Source of the DNA: Equus caballus
Taxonomy: Eukaryota; Chordata; Mammalia; Perissodactyla; Equidae
Assembly: GCF_041296265.1 (NCBI RefSeq)
Contig: NC_091684.1
Span: forward strand, 100,686,001 to 100,750,000
DNA length: 64,000 bases
Reading direction: 5' to 3'
Shown here: piece after piece, positions 24,301 through 35,505 of the stretch
Position numbering within the stretch: the first letter of the stretch is position 1
How the letters are laid out: every line of letters starts with the position of its first letter
Program-made: the position numbers and the translations under genes
Notes under the pieces: generated by a model
Seen by the model: only the letters and a program-made list of their open reading frames with translations
The model's database searches: none
Told to the model about the DNA's origin: nothing

Positions 24301-27049
24301 AACATTCATGTGCAAAAAGAAAAGAAAAGAAATGACACCTCACAGGTGGTGCTCACTTGTTCCCTTGCTCATTATTTCATTTATTTGTTCATTAAGAAAC
24401 CATCTATGGAGCTTAACTTTATGCTTAGCGCTGGGCAAGGTGCAAATGTTAGCACCAGTCTGGTCTGCAAGGGATCTGTGACAGGATTTTAAACTGTGAG
24501 GCACGGGCAACGGGTGAGGAAGACAAGTCCTGGGATGTCCCGCATCCCATCACAGCGCGCCCGACCCCTGCACACACACGTACTCAGCGCTGTTGTCCTG
24601 AAGGAGGAAATGGGACTCCGGGGCGAGGAGGGTTTAGAGAGACTTGTAGAGCAGAGGGGACATTTTGGTCTTGGAAACGATGCTCCCAGGGCAGGAGGGG
24701 CCAGGTCTGCCTGGGGTGAGAACGTGGTGTTGGTGCGGGACTGGTGCATTAGACGGGCAGCTGAGTGTCTGTGCGGGGCATTGTGCCCTGATTTTAGTTG
24801 CAATCCTCACTAGGAATGAAATGGAAGTACAGGGGCTATAGGATGGGCACCACGTCCCACACCCAACAGTGCAGTGGGCCAGGAGCAGAGATGCCCCGAC
24901 CCCAGGTTGAGCCTCTCTTGGGCTCCACACTGGCCAGGATGGCAGCAAGGCGAGGGGCCAAGGGAAAAAGCCGCTCCCTGCGAGGGAGCGTTGGAGGTTG
25001 CCCACCCTTGGTGCACCAACTGTGGAGGCCATGAGAGCACTGAGGTGGGGGGAGGGACCCTCTCTTCAGCAGCAAGCACCCACGCCTCCCAAAGCACCCA
25101 CTTTGCATCCTGGGATCCCTGAGGATCTAGCCCTGCACGCTCATGCCACCTGAAGTGAAGCTTTACGGACTAGCAGTGTGGCCAGTCTTAACTGCACTCA
25201 AATTCCTCCCGTCTTTGCATTTTACATTCATTCATTCCACAAGTATTCCCTGAGCTTCTCTACGTGGGAGGCACTGTCTTAAATGCTGAGATATAGCAGT
25301 GAAAGAAAGAGACAAGAAATCAAATCTCTTCTTCATAGAGCTTGAACTCAAGTGCACAATGACTAGAAGCCTGTCGGCTGGCGCAGCTGTGCACAGTTCT
25401 GTCTCCAAGCGCTGATCCAAGGCCAGGCTTGGAAAGTAAGTGCACGGGGTGAGGCATCTGCACAAGAAAGAGAGGTCTCTGCCACACTCCATGCCCTGGG
25501 TTCAGAGCGCAGCTGTGGGAAAGGCCCCCCCAGGATTCAACTCAGGGCACCTCTGGGAATTAGAGAGAACCGGGATTATCCGAGAGAGAGCTGGCACCTT
25601 GAATACCACCCTTCTCGCGAGTCCACTTCCAGGCGGCCTTCCCCGAGCCCCAGCCCATTGCTGTTGGGAGCCCCTTTCTGACTGGAAGGGACAGACATGT
25701 GCTAGCTTACCTCCTATTCTACAAAGCCATGGGATGTTGCCTGTGCTTTCCAGCTTAAATGTCGTTAGTTTCCTTCCTCCCTAACCAAAACGCAAACTCC
25801 AGAAAGATAAAGACCACGGTTGATCTCTCCCGAGCCCTAGCGCAGCACCACAGGGGTCCTTCTGTCCTTGTTGCTGGTTCATCGAATCAGCTCTTCTTGA
25901 CAATAAAACATAAATCCTCCCCATGAGGCAGTATTTCTCGGATAATTCCCTTAGCAAGCAGGACCTCCGGAAACCTCAGGAGAATTTGCCTGATTGGCAC
26001 AGCAGGAAGATGCAACATTATCCTGAAGACTCAACAGAAATGAAACCTTAGCTCGACTGTTGTTACTGTGTGGTGGATACCACTCCCATTTACAGATGAG
26101 CAAATCGAGACTCAGAGACCCCGGGGGCTTGTCTCTGGAAGGTCCTTGCTGTGGAGGGGGAGCCAGCAGTCACGCACACATCTGCCTGAGGCAGGATCCC
26201 AGGTCCTTTTCACCTTCCAGACTGGGTGTCATTTAGCCTTTCTGCGTCACAATTTTCTTACCTGTCAAGTGGGACGAGTATGTCCTTTGCGAGACTTTTG
26301 GTAGGATTACATGAATTACTTAAGTGACCACCCAAGCACAAGGATGGACAAAGAAACGCGAGCGCCCTTTGCTTCTCTCCGTAACGTGTTTAGGGCAAGT
26401 CCTTTGGATCAGGTCTGAGTACAGGCCCACAGAGCCTTACCCTCTGCCTTCATACAGAATTTAATTAAATTAAACATGAAAAATATTTAACTCCCTGCAC
26501 AGGCACTATTTATCAGAATGAACAACTGTTAAGTGCTGGAGCGGAGGTCAGTGGGCTCCAAATACCCACTATTGTCTCATTCTTGGAGTGAGAGGAATCA
26601 GAATCTTCCAGGGGAGGAGTCAGAGCAGCTGGTGAGGGCGGGAGGCACATGGGGGCTCAGGGCAGCCTGTCATTTGCCAACCAGTAAAGCGATGTTTTAG
26701 GTAGACTGAAAGTCTGGGGGAAACCCACCCCTTGGGGAGAAGAAGCCTGTGTCCAAGCCTCCCAGAGCAGAATGACCAGAGTTTCTGAGTTGGTTACAAT
26801 TCCAATGCCCACCGCTTCCCACCAGCACAAGCCCATGGTCCCAGCTCTACCTGGATCCCCCTTCTCGCCCCGGGGGCCCTCTCTCCCGTCCCGTCCATCA
26901 CGACCAGGCAGGCCACTCTCCATGGGGCTACACATGACCAGGGTGCAGGCGTTGGTCACTGTTCTCTGGGAATAGGTCTTCATTTCTGCTCCCAGTGACC
27001 TTGAGGGCCGTGTGAGCAGGACCAGCACAGAGAGAGGGAGGAGAAACAT
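18358..27049 (-). CDS. SFTPD: Surfactant protein D (SFTPD), seven coding exons
   Basis: This is a secreted collectin of lung and other mucosa that agglutinates and opsonises microbes as a cruciform dodecamer of trimers. Coding exons in order are 27049-26851, 22270-22154, 21882-21766, 21456-21340, 20954-20838, 20223-20140 and 18734-18358. All junctions are GT/AG in phase 1, and the total is 375 codons, exactly the human length. Exon 1 of the coding part has a 20-residue signal peptide, mature Cys15 and Cys20 for oligomer disulphides, and the first collagen triplets. Four 117-base exons carry the rest of the collagen, with the conserved NGS glycosylation site in the first of them. The 84-base exon is the coiled-coil neck. 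The last exon is the C-type lectin domain, with EPN (mature 321-323), WND (340-342) and the terminal CEF. Residues 324, 325 and 343 are N, N and K, where the human protein has D, D and R. The gene converges on MBL1. Confidence 0.97.
19066..19104. repeat. GT-rich microsatellite in the last SFTPD intron
   Basis: An imperfect (GT)n/(GC)n run (tgtgtgcgcgcgtgtgtgtg), followed by further TG-rich sequence to about 19,215. It lies between the neck and lectin exons. Confidence 0.85.
20560..20705 (-). repeat. MIR-like fragment in an SFTPD intron
   Basis: 'gatcagatggaaaaaccgcc' and 'acagagtttaaaaccagagc' follow the order of a MIR element read in reverse. It is diverged. Confidence 0.5.
22535..23402 (+). 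repeat. LINE-1 3' end, 5'-truncated
   Basis: The L1 ORF2 C-terminal coding region begins near 'catcagggaaacgcaaatca' and runs into a 3' UTR ending in 'catcagctatatctcaattt' and A's. It lies in the large SFTPD intron, antisense to the gene. The coding part is broken. Confidence 0.9.
23403..23817. other. SFTPD intron, nothing recognised
   Basis: AT-rich sequence between two L1 fragments. It may be L1-derived or old repeat, but no family was assigned. Confidence 0.4.
23818..24320 (-). repeat. LINE-1 3' end, old
   Basis: 'tattgaggtgaaattcatat', 'acaattcagtggcatttagc' and 'tgctataaacattcatgtgc' match the reverse complement of an old L1 3' region. A 198-residue open frame on the plus strand here is a chance reading of this repeat. 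Confidence 0.85.
24321..26850. other. Remainder of the large SFTPD intron
   Basis: No exon is visible. An L2-like fragment lies at about 25,225-25,370 (acattcattcattccacaag, then ctgagatatagcagtgaaag) and a MIR-like fragment on the minus strand at about 26,060-26,215. The rest looks unique. Confidence 0.5.
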
Positions 27050-27052
27050 GGC

Positions 27053-29388
27053 CTGGGCAGATGAAGAGAAAGAGAAAGTGAAAGGACATGCTCTTGGTTC
27101 TAGGACGCGGGTTAGGGTTTGGCCCGGCTCCTGACAGTCAGGAGAAGCACTTCCCCCACCTGCCCTCCCCTCATGCGGGACCAAGAGCAGCAGGACTCTG
27201 AAAGCAGCGTAGGGGCAAAGCGAGCATATGGCGTGGCCTGGGAGGGCATGAGTCAGCCAGCTGGAACTCTGATGTGGGTTGACATCCACCTATTCTCAGA
27301 TGCCCCGTGTCGTCCCTTCTTGTGTTTTCCGTTGGACGCTGCCATTGGCATGGAGGCTAGGATGTAGAATTCTGCACAGAGGCCGTGTGTCACATCAGGA
27401 AGGATCCACTGAGTGCTTTGGGCAGGACCTTTCCCCTGTCTGGACCTCCTTCTCCCTGTCTGTACCATTAAGGTGTTTGGCTCAGCTCTGACGAGGCAGA
27501 CCTGGTCCTCTCACTCACTGCCTTGGATGGACTAGAACTGCTGGTCTGCGGGCCTGGTCTGAAAAGGAGCCAGAGTCCCGAATTCTGAGCACAGGATGGT
27601 GCATGGCTGCGTGTTTGCCCGGTGATTTGTCGTTCCTGGGCTAGATGCTGTCTCCATGAGGAAAGTGCCAGAGAGAACCCAGGTGAAAGTTCTCAGACAC
27701 ATTTAGTCAGCAGCTGGAGAGACCCTGGGATGCCTAGAGCTCTGCCCGGACCACTGGAGAGGACTCGGAAGAGGGGCCTCATGGAGGAAGGGCACATGTG
27801 CGATGGACTCAGGCACAGGAGCCTGGTTCTGGAGGCAGGAAAGAGCAGGCGTCTAGGAGGGCATCCAGTGACCGTCTGAGAGGGACTTAGGAACTAGGGG
27901 CGATCAGGGAGGATGCAGAGTCTGCGTCACTCCCAATGTTGGGCTTTTTTCCTCTCTCAGAGAGAAACTGTTAAGTTGAGGATGGAAAGAGCTTGTGGGA
28001 GTTGCAGGGGCTGGGAACAAAGCCTGAGGGACCTGTGCAAAGGAGAAGGGGGCCACTAGGCAGCTGCGGTGGCGGCAGGGGAAGGAACTCCTGGCCAGAC
28101 AGCTGCCTCCTTCTTTGGTTGCTGGCGATTCTGGGCTGTGGATGAGCCCTATTTTGCACTAGCCTCTTTTGATTTTGAATTCCTCACTTCCTCAGGCATT
28201 CTAGGAGTCTCTAGAAACACCCAGGTGGGCTCGCAGGCCAGCTGCCGCTTCACTGCACTTGCCGTGGCAGAGGCTCAGTCAGGAGCATCAAGGACCACGA
28301 CAGAGCACGGGCAGCATCCCTGGTCTGCAGCTTCCACCACTGTGGGGCCCTGCACCCAAATCTGGGGAAGGATGAACAGCAATAGGCTTTCTGCCCAATG
28401 GCTCAGGATGGCGCAGAAGGCACCGCTGCCCTTTGTGGTGGGAAGGGGACTTGGAGAAGCTAACGCACAGCTTTTCAGACCCAGGATTCAGGGGAGGCAT
28501 CTTGCTGGCACTACAGAGGGTGAGGGCAGAGCCACAGCCCCCTCAGCCGATGTAGTGCTCAGTTTATGACAAGCTTTCAGACTAAGATTTTATTGAAAAA
28601 ATGAATCCTCTGAAAATTGGTTGGAAAATCATTGACCTAGTCCGGTAGGTTTATTTATTTATTTTTTTTGAGGAAGATTAGCCCTGAGCTAACTGCTGCC
28701 AATCCTCCTCTTTTTGCTGAGGAAGCCCGGCCCTGAGCTAACATCCATGCCCATCTTCCTCTACTTTATACGTGGGACACCTACCACAGCATGGCTTGCC
28801 AAGCGGTGCAACGTCCACACTGGGGAGCTGAGCCAGTGAACTCCGGGCCACCAAAGTGGAACATGCACACTTAACCGCTGCGCCACCAGGTCGGCCTCAC
28901 AGTAAGTATTTTTTTTAAGTAAAGATTTGAGGCTAAGAGAGGAGTGTGTTTATCCAGGTGCCACAGTCAGCTGGTGCCAGAATGGACTTAGAACCCTGGC
29001 CTGTGAATGCCTGATCTGTTTCTCTGCCACCACCCTTGTTTCTGAAGGAATCAGAGATGGAGAGGAGCCAAGGGAGAAGCTGGAGCTGCATTTTCCACTG
29101 AGGCTTCTGCACGACGGCATCTGGGGTCTGGCTAGGTGTCACACCCCACTCACCCACCCTCCCCCAGCCCAGCAGGCAGATCTCCCACTGAGCAAAAGGA
29201 GTGGAGCGAGGGGCAGAAAGGCACAATTATTACCCCACTATGACCCCACCTCTCACACCCACACTCCGGGACCGACTGCCCAGACTCTGCCTTCCTCAGC
29301 ACCGGGAGGATGAGCTCCCCATATGGGCAGGGAGATATTCACCAGACGCTGGGAGAACAAAATGAGAGGCGAGGACAGAAGTACTCAC
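27053..29388 (-). other. SFTPD: SFTPD intron 1
   Basis: This is the intron between the untranslated first exon and the first coding exon. It contains one ERE (28,662-28,898) and otherwise no recognised feature. Confidence 0.65.
28662..28898 (-). repeat. ERE SINE in SFTPD intron 1
   Basis: A full ERE in the same direction as SFTPD transcription: T-run, 'gaggaagattagccctgag', 'gtgggacacctaccacagc' and the promoter-box end 'ccaccaggtcggcc'. Confidence 0.9.
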
Positions 29389-29428
29389 GGTTGCGTCCTC
29401 TAGGGTTCCAGGATCTCCAGGCAAACTA
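29389..29428 (-). other. SFTPD: SFTPD non-coding exon 1
   Basis: A donor (gcaacc followed by GTGAGTAC) at 29388-29389 lies about 40 bases downstream of the expected start set by the TATA box. Human SFTPD also starts with a short untranslated exon. It would join to an acceptor (ctgcccag) at about 27053, three bases before the start codon. The exact start is estimated from TATA spacing. Confidence 0.7.
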
Positions 29429-29451
29429 GCCTTTCCTTGGTAGGCGCTGGC

Positions 29452-29459
29452 TATTTATA
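29452..29459 (-). promoter_or_regulatory. SFTPD: SFTPD TATA box
   Basis: TATAAATA on the minus strand, about 30 bases upstream of the inferred exon 1 start and 70 bases upstream of its donor. Confidence 0.75.
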
Positions 29460-29464
29460 CCTGC

Positions 29465-31545
29465 CCTGTAAGCTGAGCCTCCCAGCTCTGGTCTTCTGAG
29501 AACACTCTTCAAAAAGTGGGGCAATTTTCTTCCCTGTTTACTCACTCTCCTCTGGCTCTGGAAACCTGCCACTGATATTCATAACACCACACGCATACCA
29601 CCTTAGAGTTTGTAGAGCGCCCTCAGTCCTTGACCTCCTCCACACCTCACTGCAGCCCTGTGAGTTAAGTGGCATCATCAGTGTCTGCATTTTGCTGATG
29701 TCCAGGAATCCAAGGTCCAGAGAAGACCAGCAAGCTGCACAATGACTTGCAACTATCGCAAGAAACCTGTATTTGAAGATTTCCAAGAGCCAGGACTTGC
29801 TACGCCCACTTCTCTTCTTCTTCATCTCAATATTGCTGCCCAGATACTGGGGAAGAGCTGGGAGCTCCTTAGCATATCTGGGCAGGGGTGGGGCATGTGG
29901 AGGGGCTGCAGGCTGTGGGGACATGCCTGGAAGAGCTGCTACCTGGCAGGGTCACTCTTTTGCTGTCTGCTCTGGATCTAGGAAAGTGCCCCACTTGCCT
30001 TTTGTGGGATGGCCTCCCCTTAACTTCCTTCTCTCATCTCTCCACCGTCTGAGCTGATGTTTGCCTGTGCATTGCTCTAGTGGCCAGTTTGGGCCCCTGA
30101 GCTGCTGCCACACTGTTGCAGCCACCCACAAGGAAACTCCCTACCAGGGATCGTGGGGCAGCTGCCTGCCCTATTGCCGTTGCTAGCATCTCTTGCTTCT
30201 AGATCCCCATGACTTTATCTCTTGCATCAACCCCTTGCCTAGGTCCACACACCAGCTGCCTCAGGTCTCCACTTCTCTCCTTTGGCCACCTCATTGGTGG
30301 CGCTGACTTGCTCCTGGCTTTTGATGCTCCTTGTGGCATCTCCTCGTATATTGCAGGATCTATAATGTCAGATTTCCTCAGCTGGTAGGGAAAGGTCTTG
30401 TTTCCCATATTGCAATTTTTTGAAGCAGGATCCCATAGTGGAGTCCCCTGGACCTCGATGATAGAACTCTTTCATTATTAACACACAGCCATCTCCATTC
30501 TAGGGGGTTCATGTGCCTCCTAAAGGTCTAGGTCAGCATGGAGACTGAGCCAAACCATTGCTCTCCCCTCCCACACAAAGCCTACTTGTCAAGTCTTATA
30601 TTTTCCTTATTTATGGTGACTTTAATTTCAGGAGCCCTGTACTTGTTGTTGGCAGCCCATTAAGTGCCACCGCCTAGCCTGTCAAATACATCCCTCACAA
30701 TGCCCTGGGACCCCCACTATAGCACAAGATATGGTGTTTCCTTTGTCTAACTCTATATTCAACAGAGTCTAGTTTTATTTCAGATCCAACCCAGACACTC
30801 ATGTTTCAGTGATAACCTTCGCTTTCCTTGGTTACGCCAATACAGACAAGAAGAATCAGATTTTAAATGGTAATCGCAACAGCTTTCATGCAGAGGACCA
30901 CTGGAGCACCTTCTCTGCCCAAGACAAGGTCCAGGATGACCACCCGGTTTCTTTGGGAGCTAGCCACTGATGCTGCACTGCAGGCTCGGCAGTATCTGCA
31001 GCCCCCAGTGGACCTCATTAGCTGCACTTTCGTCAGAGCCAAGCTGTGGCCTCTGATATTTGGCTTTCTAGCTTCTTGCCCACATCACTGCTGAAACTCC
31101 CAGCTGAGTGTGCGCATTGGATGTCTTATCGCTGCCAGGCCATGAGGGGAACTTCGGGCCCTAGGAGACGTTCAAGACAGTAGTTCTAGGTCCCCACCTT
31201 AGCCTCATTGACTTCTGTTAGAGCTTGGTTCCGGGCTCCAGACACATGGCCCATAACCCTGACTTCAATTCTCGCCCCATAGGTGCCACAGTGTTGTTCT
31301 CACTTACTCTCCCTGCTATTTGGACCTTGATTCTTCTCTATTTCTGGCTTGATGCTTTCCTCTGACTTCTAAGCTCACCCTATTTTCTTGGAGAACTTCT
31401 GGTCTCTATTCATGGCCTGGACTAGAGACCTGAAACCTGCTCCAGATCTTTGCCTAATTGTGAACTAAGCCAGTACACCCTAATTATGTGTTTAATGACT
31501 GGGGAAGGAAGCAGGAACAGACGTATGGCATCATGGGAACTTGTC
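29465..31545. other. SFTPD upstream DNA
   Basis: A MIR-like fragment lies at about 29,590-29,760. The part from 30.0 to 31.4 kb has no long open frame and may be an old degraded repeat, but I could not assign a family. No gene was seen. Confidence 0.45.
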
Positions 31546-31557
31546 CAGCCTGACTTC

Positions 31558-31750
31558 CTTTTTTTGTGTGTGAGGAAGATTGGCCCTGAGCTAACATCTG
31601 CTGCCAATCATCCTCTATTTTATGTGAGATGCTGCCACAGCATGACTTGACGAGCGGTGCCAGGTCTACGCCCAGGATCTGAACCTGTGAACCCCGGGCT
31701 GCCAAAGCACAGTGGGTGAACTTAATTGCTGTGCCACCTGGCTGGCCCCA
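31558..31750 (-). repeat. ERE SINE with 12-base target-site duplication
   Basis: An ERE on the minus strand, slightly shortened, flanked by the perfect direct repeat cagcctgacttc at 31546-31557 and 31751-31762. Confidence 0.93.
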
Positions 31751-32027
31751 CAGCCTGACTTCTTGGAGACATTTCAATCTGTTTATTCTAAAATCAACAA
31801 CAATTGCATTAACACTGACCCATTCCCTTTTATTTCTCTTGAAGTAAATTCCACTGAATTGCATGCTTGGTGTATCCATTCCTTATCCCTTCAACCTAGA
31901 GAGTTCTCAACAATTCCAGCCCAAGATGACCATGTACTTTCATTTTCAGTCGCTCTACTATCTTCTTTTGTGACTTGTGTTCTTGTGTTCTTTCCCTGTG
32001 TCTTCACTGAGACTGTCAGTTTCCTTT

Positions 32028-35000
32028 TTTTAAACTACTTAATTGAGGTGTGATTAACATACAAAAAGCTGTACATGTTTAATGTAAACAACCTGATGAG
32101 TTTGGAGATAAGTGCACACCTGGGAAACCGTTACTACAATCGATGTGATAAACTTATCCATCATCTCCAAAAGTTTCCTCCTGCCCCTAACTTTGTAATT
32201 TTTAGGTTTTTATGGTAAGAGCACATAACATAAGATCTACCTTCTTTGCAAATTTTTAAGTATACAATGGACCATCATGAACTATAGGCTCTGTGTTGTG
32301 CATTGTAATTTCCCGCTTTCATTTCTAATTTTATTTATCTGAGCCTTCTCTCTTTTTCTTGGCAAATCTGGCTAACGGTTTGTCAATTTTGTTTCTCTTC
32401 TCAAAGAACCCGCTCTTAGTTTCATGTATCCTTTATCTTATTTTTCTAGTCTCTATTTCATTTATTTATGCTCTAATTTTTATTATTCCCCTCCTTCTGC
32501 TGACTTGAGGTTTCTTCTTTTTCTGGTTCTGTTAGGTGTACTTTAAGATTAGTTATTTGAGGTTTTTCTTGTTTGTTGAGGTGGGGCTGTATTGCTATGA
32601 GTTTCCCTCTTAGAACAGCTTTTGCTGCATCCTATAAGAGAGTCGGTATGTTGTATTTTCATTATCATTTGTCTCCAGCTATTTTTAAATTCCTCCTTTG
32701 ATTTATTCATTGATCCAGTGGTTGTTCAGTAGCATGTTGTTTAGTCTCCACATATTTGTCACTTTCCCAGCTTTTTTTCTTGTAGCTGATTTCTAATTTC
32801 ATAGCATTGTGGTCAGAAAAGATGCTTGATATGATTTCAATCTTCTTAAATTTATTGAGGCTTGCCTTGTTTCCCAACACATGGTCTTTCATTGAGAATG
32901 TTCCATGTGCACTTGAGAAGAATGTGTGTTCTGCTGGTTTGGGTTGGAACGATCTCTCTATATCTATTAAGTCCATCTGATCAAGTGCATCATGTAAGTC
33001 ACTATTTCCTTTTCGACTTTCTGTCTGGATGACCTATCCATTAATGTAAGTAGGGTGTTGAGGTCCCCTTCCATTATTACGTCACTGATAATTTCTCACT
33101 TTAAGTCTGTTAATAGTTGTCTTATATGATTTGGTGCCCCTGTGTTAGGTGCATATGTATTCATAAGTGCTATGTCTTCTTGGTGGAAAGTCCCTTTTAT
33201 CATTATATACTGCCCTTCATTGTCTCTTATTGTCTTTTTTATCTTGAAGTCTGTTTTGTCCAATGTAAGTATAACAACACCTGCTTTCTTTTATTTGCCA
33301 TTTGCTTGGAGTATCATCCTCCATCCCTTCACTCTGAACCTATGTTTATCTTTAGAGCTGAGAGCTGTTTCCTGAAGGCAGCAGATTGTTAGATCAATTT
33401 TTTCTTTTTTTGGTGAGGAAGATTGTCCCTGAGCCAATCTTCCTCTGTGCCGATCTTCCTCTACTCTGTGTGTGGGACACCGCCACAGCATGGCCTGATG
33501 AGTGTGTGTATGTCCATGCCCGAGATCCAAACCCATGAACTCCAGGCCTCCAGAGTGGAGTGTGAGAACTTAAAGCTATGCCACCTGGCCGGAACCTGCT
33601 GGGTCTTTGTTTTTTAAGCCATGCAGCTACTCTGTGTCTTACGATTGGAGAATTCACTCCATTTATATTTAGAGTGATTATTGATATATGAGGGCTCAAT
33701 ACTACCATTTTATCTCTTGTTTCCCAGTTCTGTGTTTCCATTTTTTCTCTTGCTTTGTATTTCTGACTGCCATTTTATTTTGGAGGCTTTATCAATTTTC
33801 TCTCTCTCTCTCTCTTTTTTTTTGTTACAAATTGTGGCTCTGCTCTGGTTTCTTGTTTAGTGGTTACCATGACGTTTGTATAAAATGTCTCACAGATGAG
33901 ATAGTCCAATTTCTCATAACCTCTTATCTCCATTTGCCTAAGCAGGTTCCATCCCCATTTTCTTCCCTTTCTGAGTTATTGTTGTCACAAATTATTCTGT
34001 TTTGTGTTGTGAGTTTGTGACTAAGTTGAAGTGTTTATAGTCACTTTTGATGCTTTCCTTCACTTTATCTTTTAAGTTATAATTGAGTATTTGCTTCCCT
34101 GTTCTGAAAGAGAGCTGCAGTTTTCTGATTTTGTCTATTTATCTCCTTGCTCAAAGCTTTGTAGACCCTTGCCTTTTTGTGTCAGGTATGAGGATATCTT
34201 TAATCCTTTCTTGTAGAGGAGGTCTGGTGGTGATGAAGTCCCTCAGCCTTTCTTTATCTGGGAAAGCTTTTATTTCTCTGAAGGATAATTTTGATGGATG
34301 GAGTATTCTTGGCCAAAAGTTTTTGTCTTTTAGTATTTTGAATATGTCATTTCATTCTCTCCTAGGCTTTAATGTTTCTGCCAAGAAATCCACTGAAGTC
34401 CTGATAGAGGTTCCTTTATAGGTTTTCTTCTGCTCTCTTGCCCTTGATATTTTTTCTTTGTCATTGACTTTTGCCAGTTTTACTATTATACGCCTTGGAG
34501 AAAGTCTTTTAGCATTGAGGTAATTACACATGCTATTAGCTTCATGAATTTGTAAACCCAGTTCTTTCCCCAGGTTTGAGAAGTTCTTAGCACTATTTCT
34601 TAGAACAAGCTCTCTGCTCCTTTCCCCTGCTCTTCTCCCTCTGGAATACCTATAATCCTTACGTTGCTTTCTCTAATTGAGTCAGATATTTCCTGAAGAA
34701 TTCCTCCCTTCTGTAAAAATCTTAGTCCTCTCTCTTCCTCCACCTGTAGCATTTCTATATTTCTATCCTCTAAATCCCTAATTCTTTCCCTCATAACATC
34801 AGCTCTATTTTTAAGGATTCTAGATTATTTTTATTGCATTAACTATGTTCTTCCTATGCAGAATTTCTGCTTGTTTTTTTTTAATAGTTTCCATTTCTTT
34901 TGTGAAGTATTCCTTCTTATCATTAATTTTATTCCTGAGCTCATTGAACTGTCTGAATTTTCTCGTAACTCATTGGGTTTTTTTTTTTTATGACAGCTAC

Positions 35001-35505
35001 TTTGAGTTCTCTGTCATTTAGATTGTCAATTTCTGTGCCTTCAGGGTTGGTTTCTGGAGAATTGTTATTTTCTTTCTGGTCTGAATTGTTGCTGTAGTTT
35101 CTCGTGGTGTTTGATGATCTAATCTTTTGCTGGGGCATTTGTGGTAGTGTTAGGCTACAGATTCCAGCTGCTGCCACTATGGGGAAGTGGGAACTGTGTT
35201 TCTGATCCCACCCCACCTGCTGGAAGTTGAGGGGGACTATGGGTGCTTGTGTTGCCGTGAGAGTGTTTGGGTGTGTATGTAGATTGTGCTTGGTGGGCAG
35301 GTCCCCTTCGTGAATCCGAGCCCAGGCCACTCGTTGGGGCTTCGGGACACATTAGGGTCTCCCACCACTGGGAAAGTGATCTTGAGCAGGCTAAGGGTTG
35401 CCACTGCCTCTTCCTACCATCACCCCCAGGCTTGTTCCCACTTTCACGGCAAGCAGTACTATGGGTGCTCAGGCCAGCCAGGAATACACATTCAGCCAAA
35501 TGGTT
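32028..35505 (-). repeat. LINE-1, minus strand, with an internal deletion
   Basis: Read on the minus strand from the right, a likely L1 5' UTR (about 35.50-34.95 kb) is followed by ORF1. A clear ORF1 coiled-coil to RNA-binding stretch lies at 34,794-34,600. The ORF2 endonuclease region follows; the piece at 32,976-32,707 reads HTFFSSAHGTFS and IFSDHNAMKLEI. Sequence like an L1 3' UTR starts at about 32,330, so most of the reverse transcriptase region is missing. An ERE sits inside at about 33,397-33,597. The frames carry several stops and shifts. Confidence 0.85.
33397..33597 (-). repeat. ERE SINE nested in the LINE-1
   Basis: 'ggtgaggaagattgtccctg' through 'gccacctggccgg' is an ERE. It splits the L1 sequence just after 'cagcagattgtt', and the L1 resumes with 'gggtctttgttttttaagcc', so it arrived after the L1. 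Confidence 0.88.

Noticed and set aside
23896-24492. 198-residue plus-strand frame in the SFTPD intron
   Set aside because: It reads mainly across an old L1 3' end in reverse and is a chance frame.
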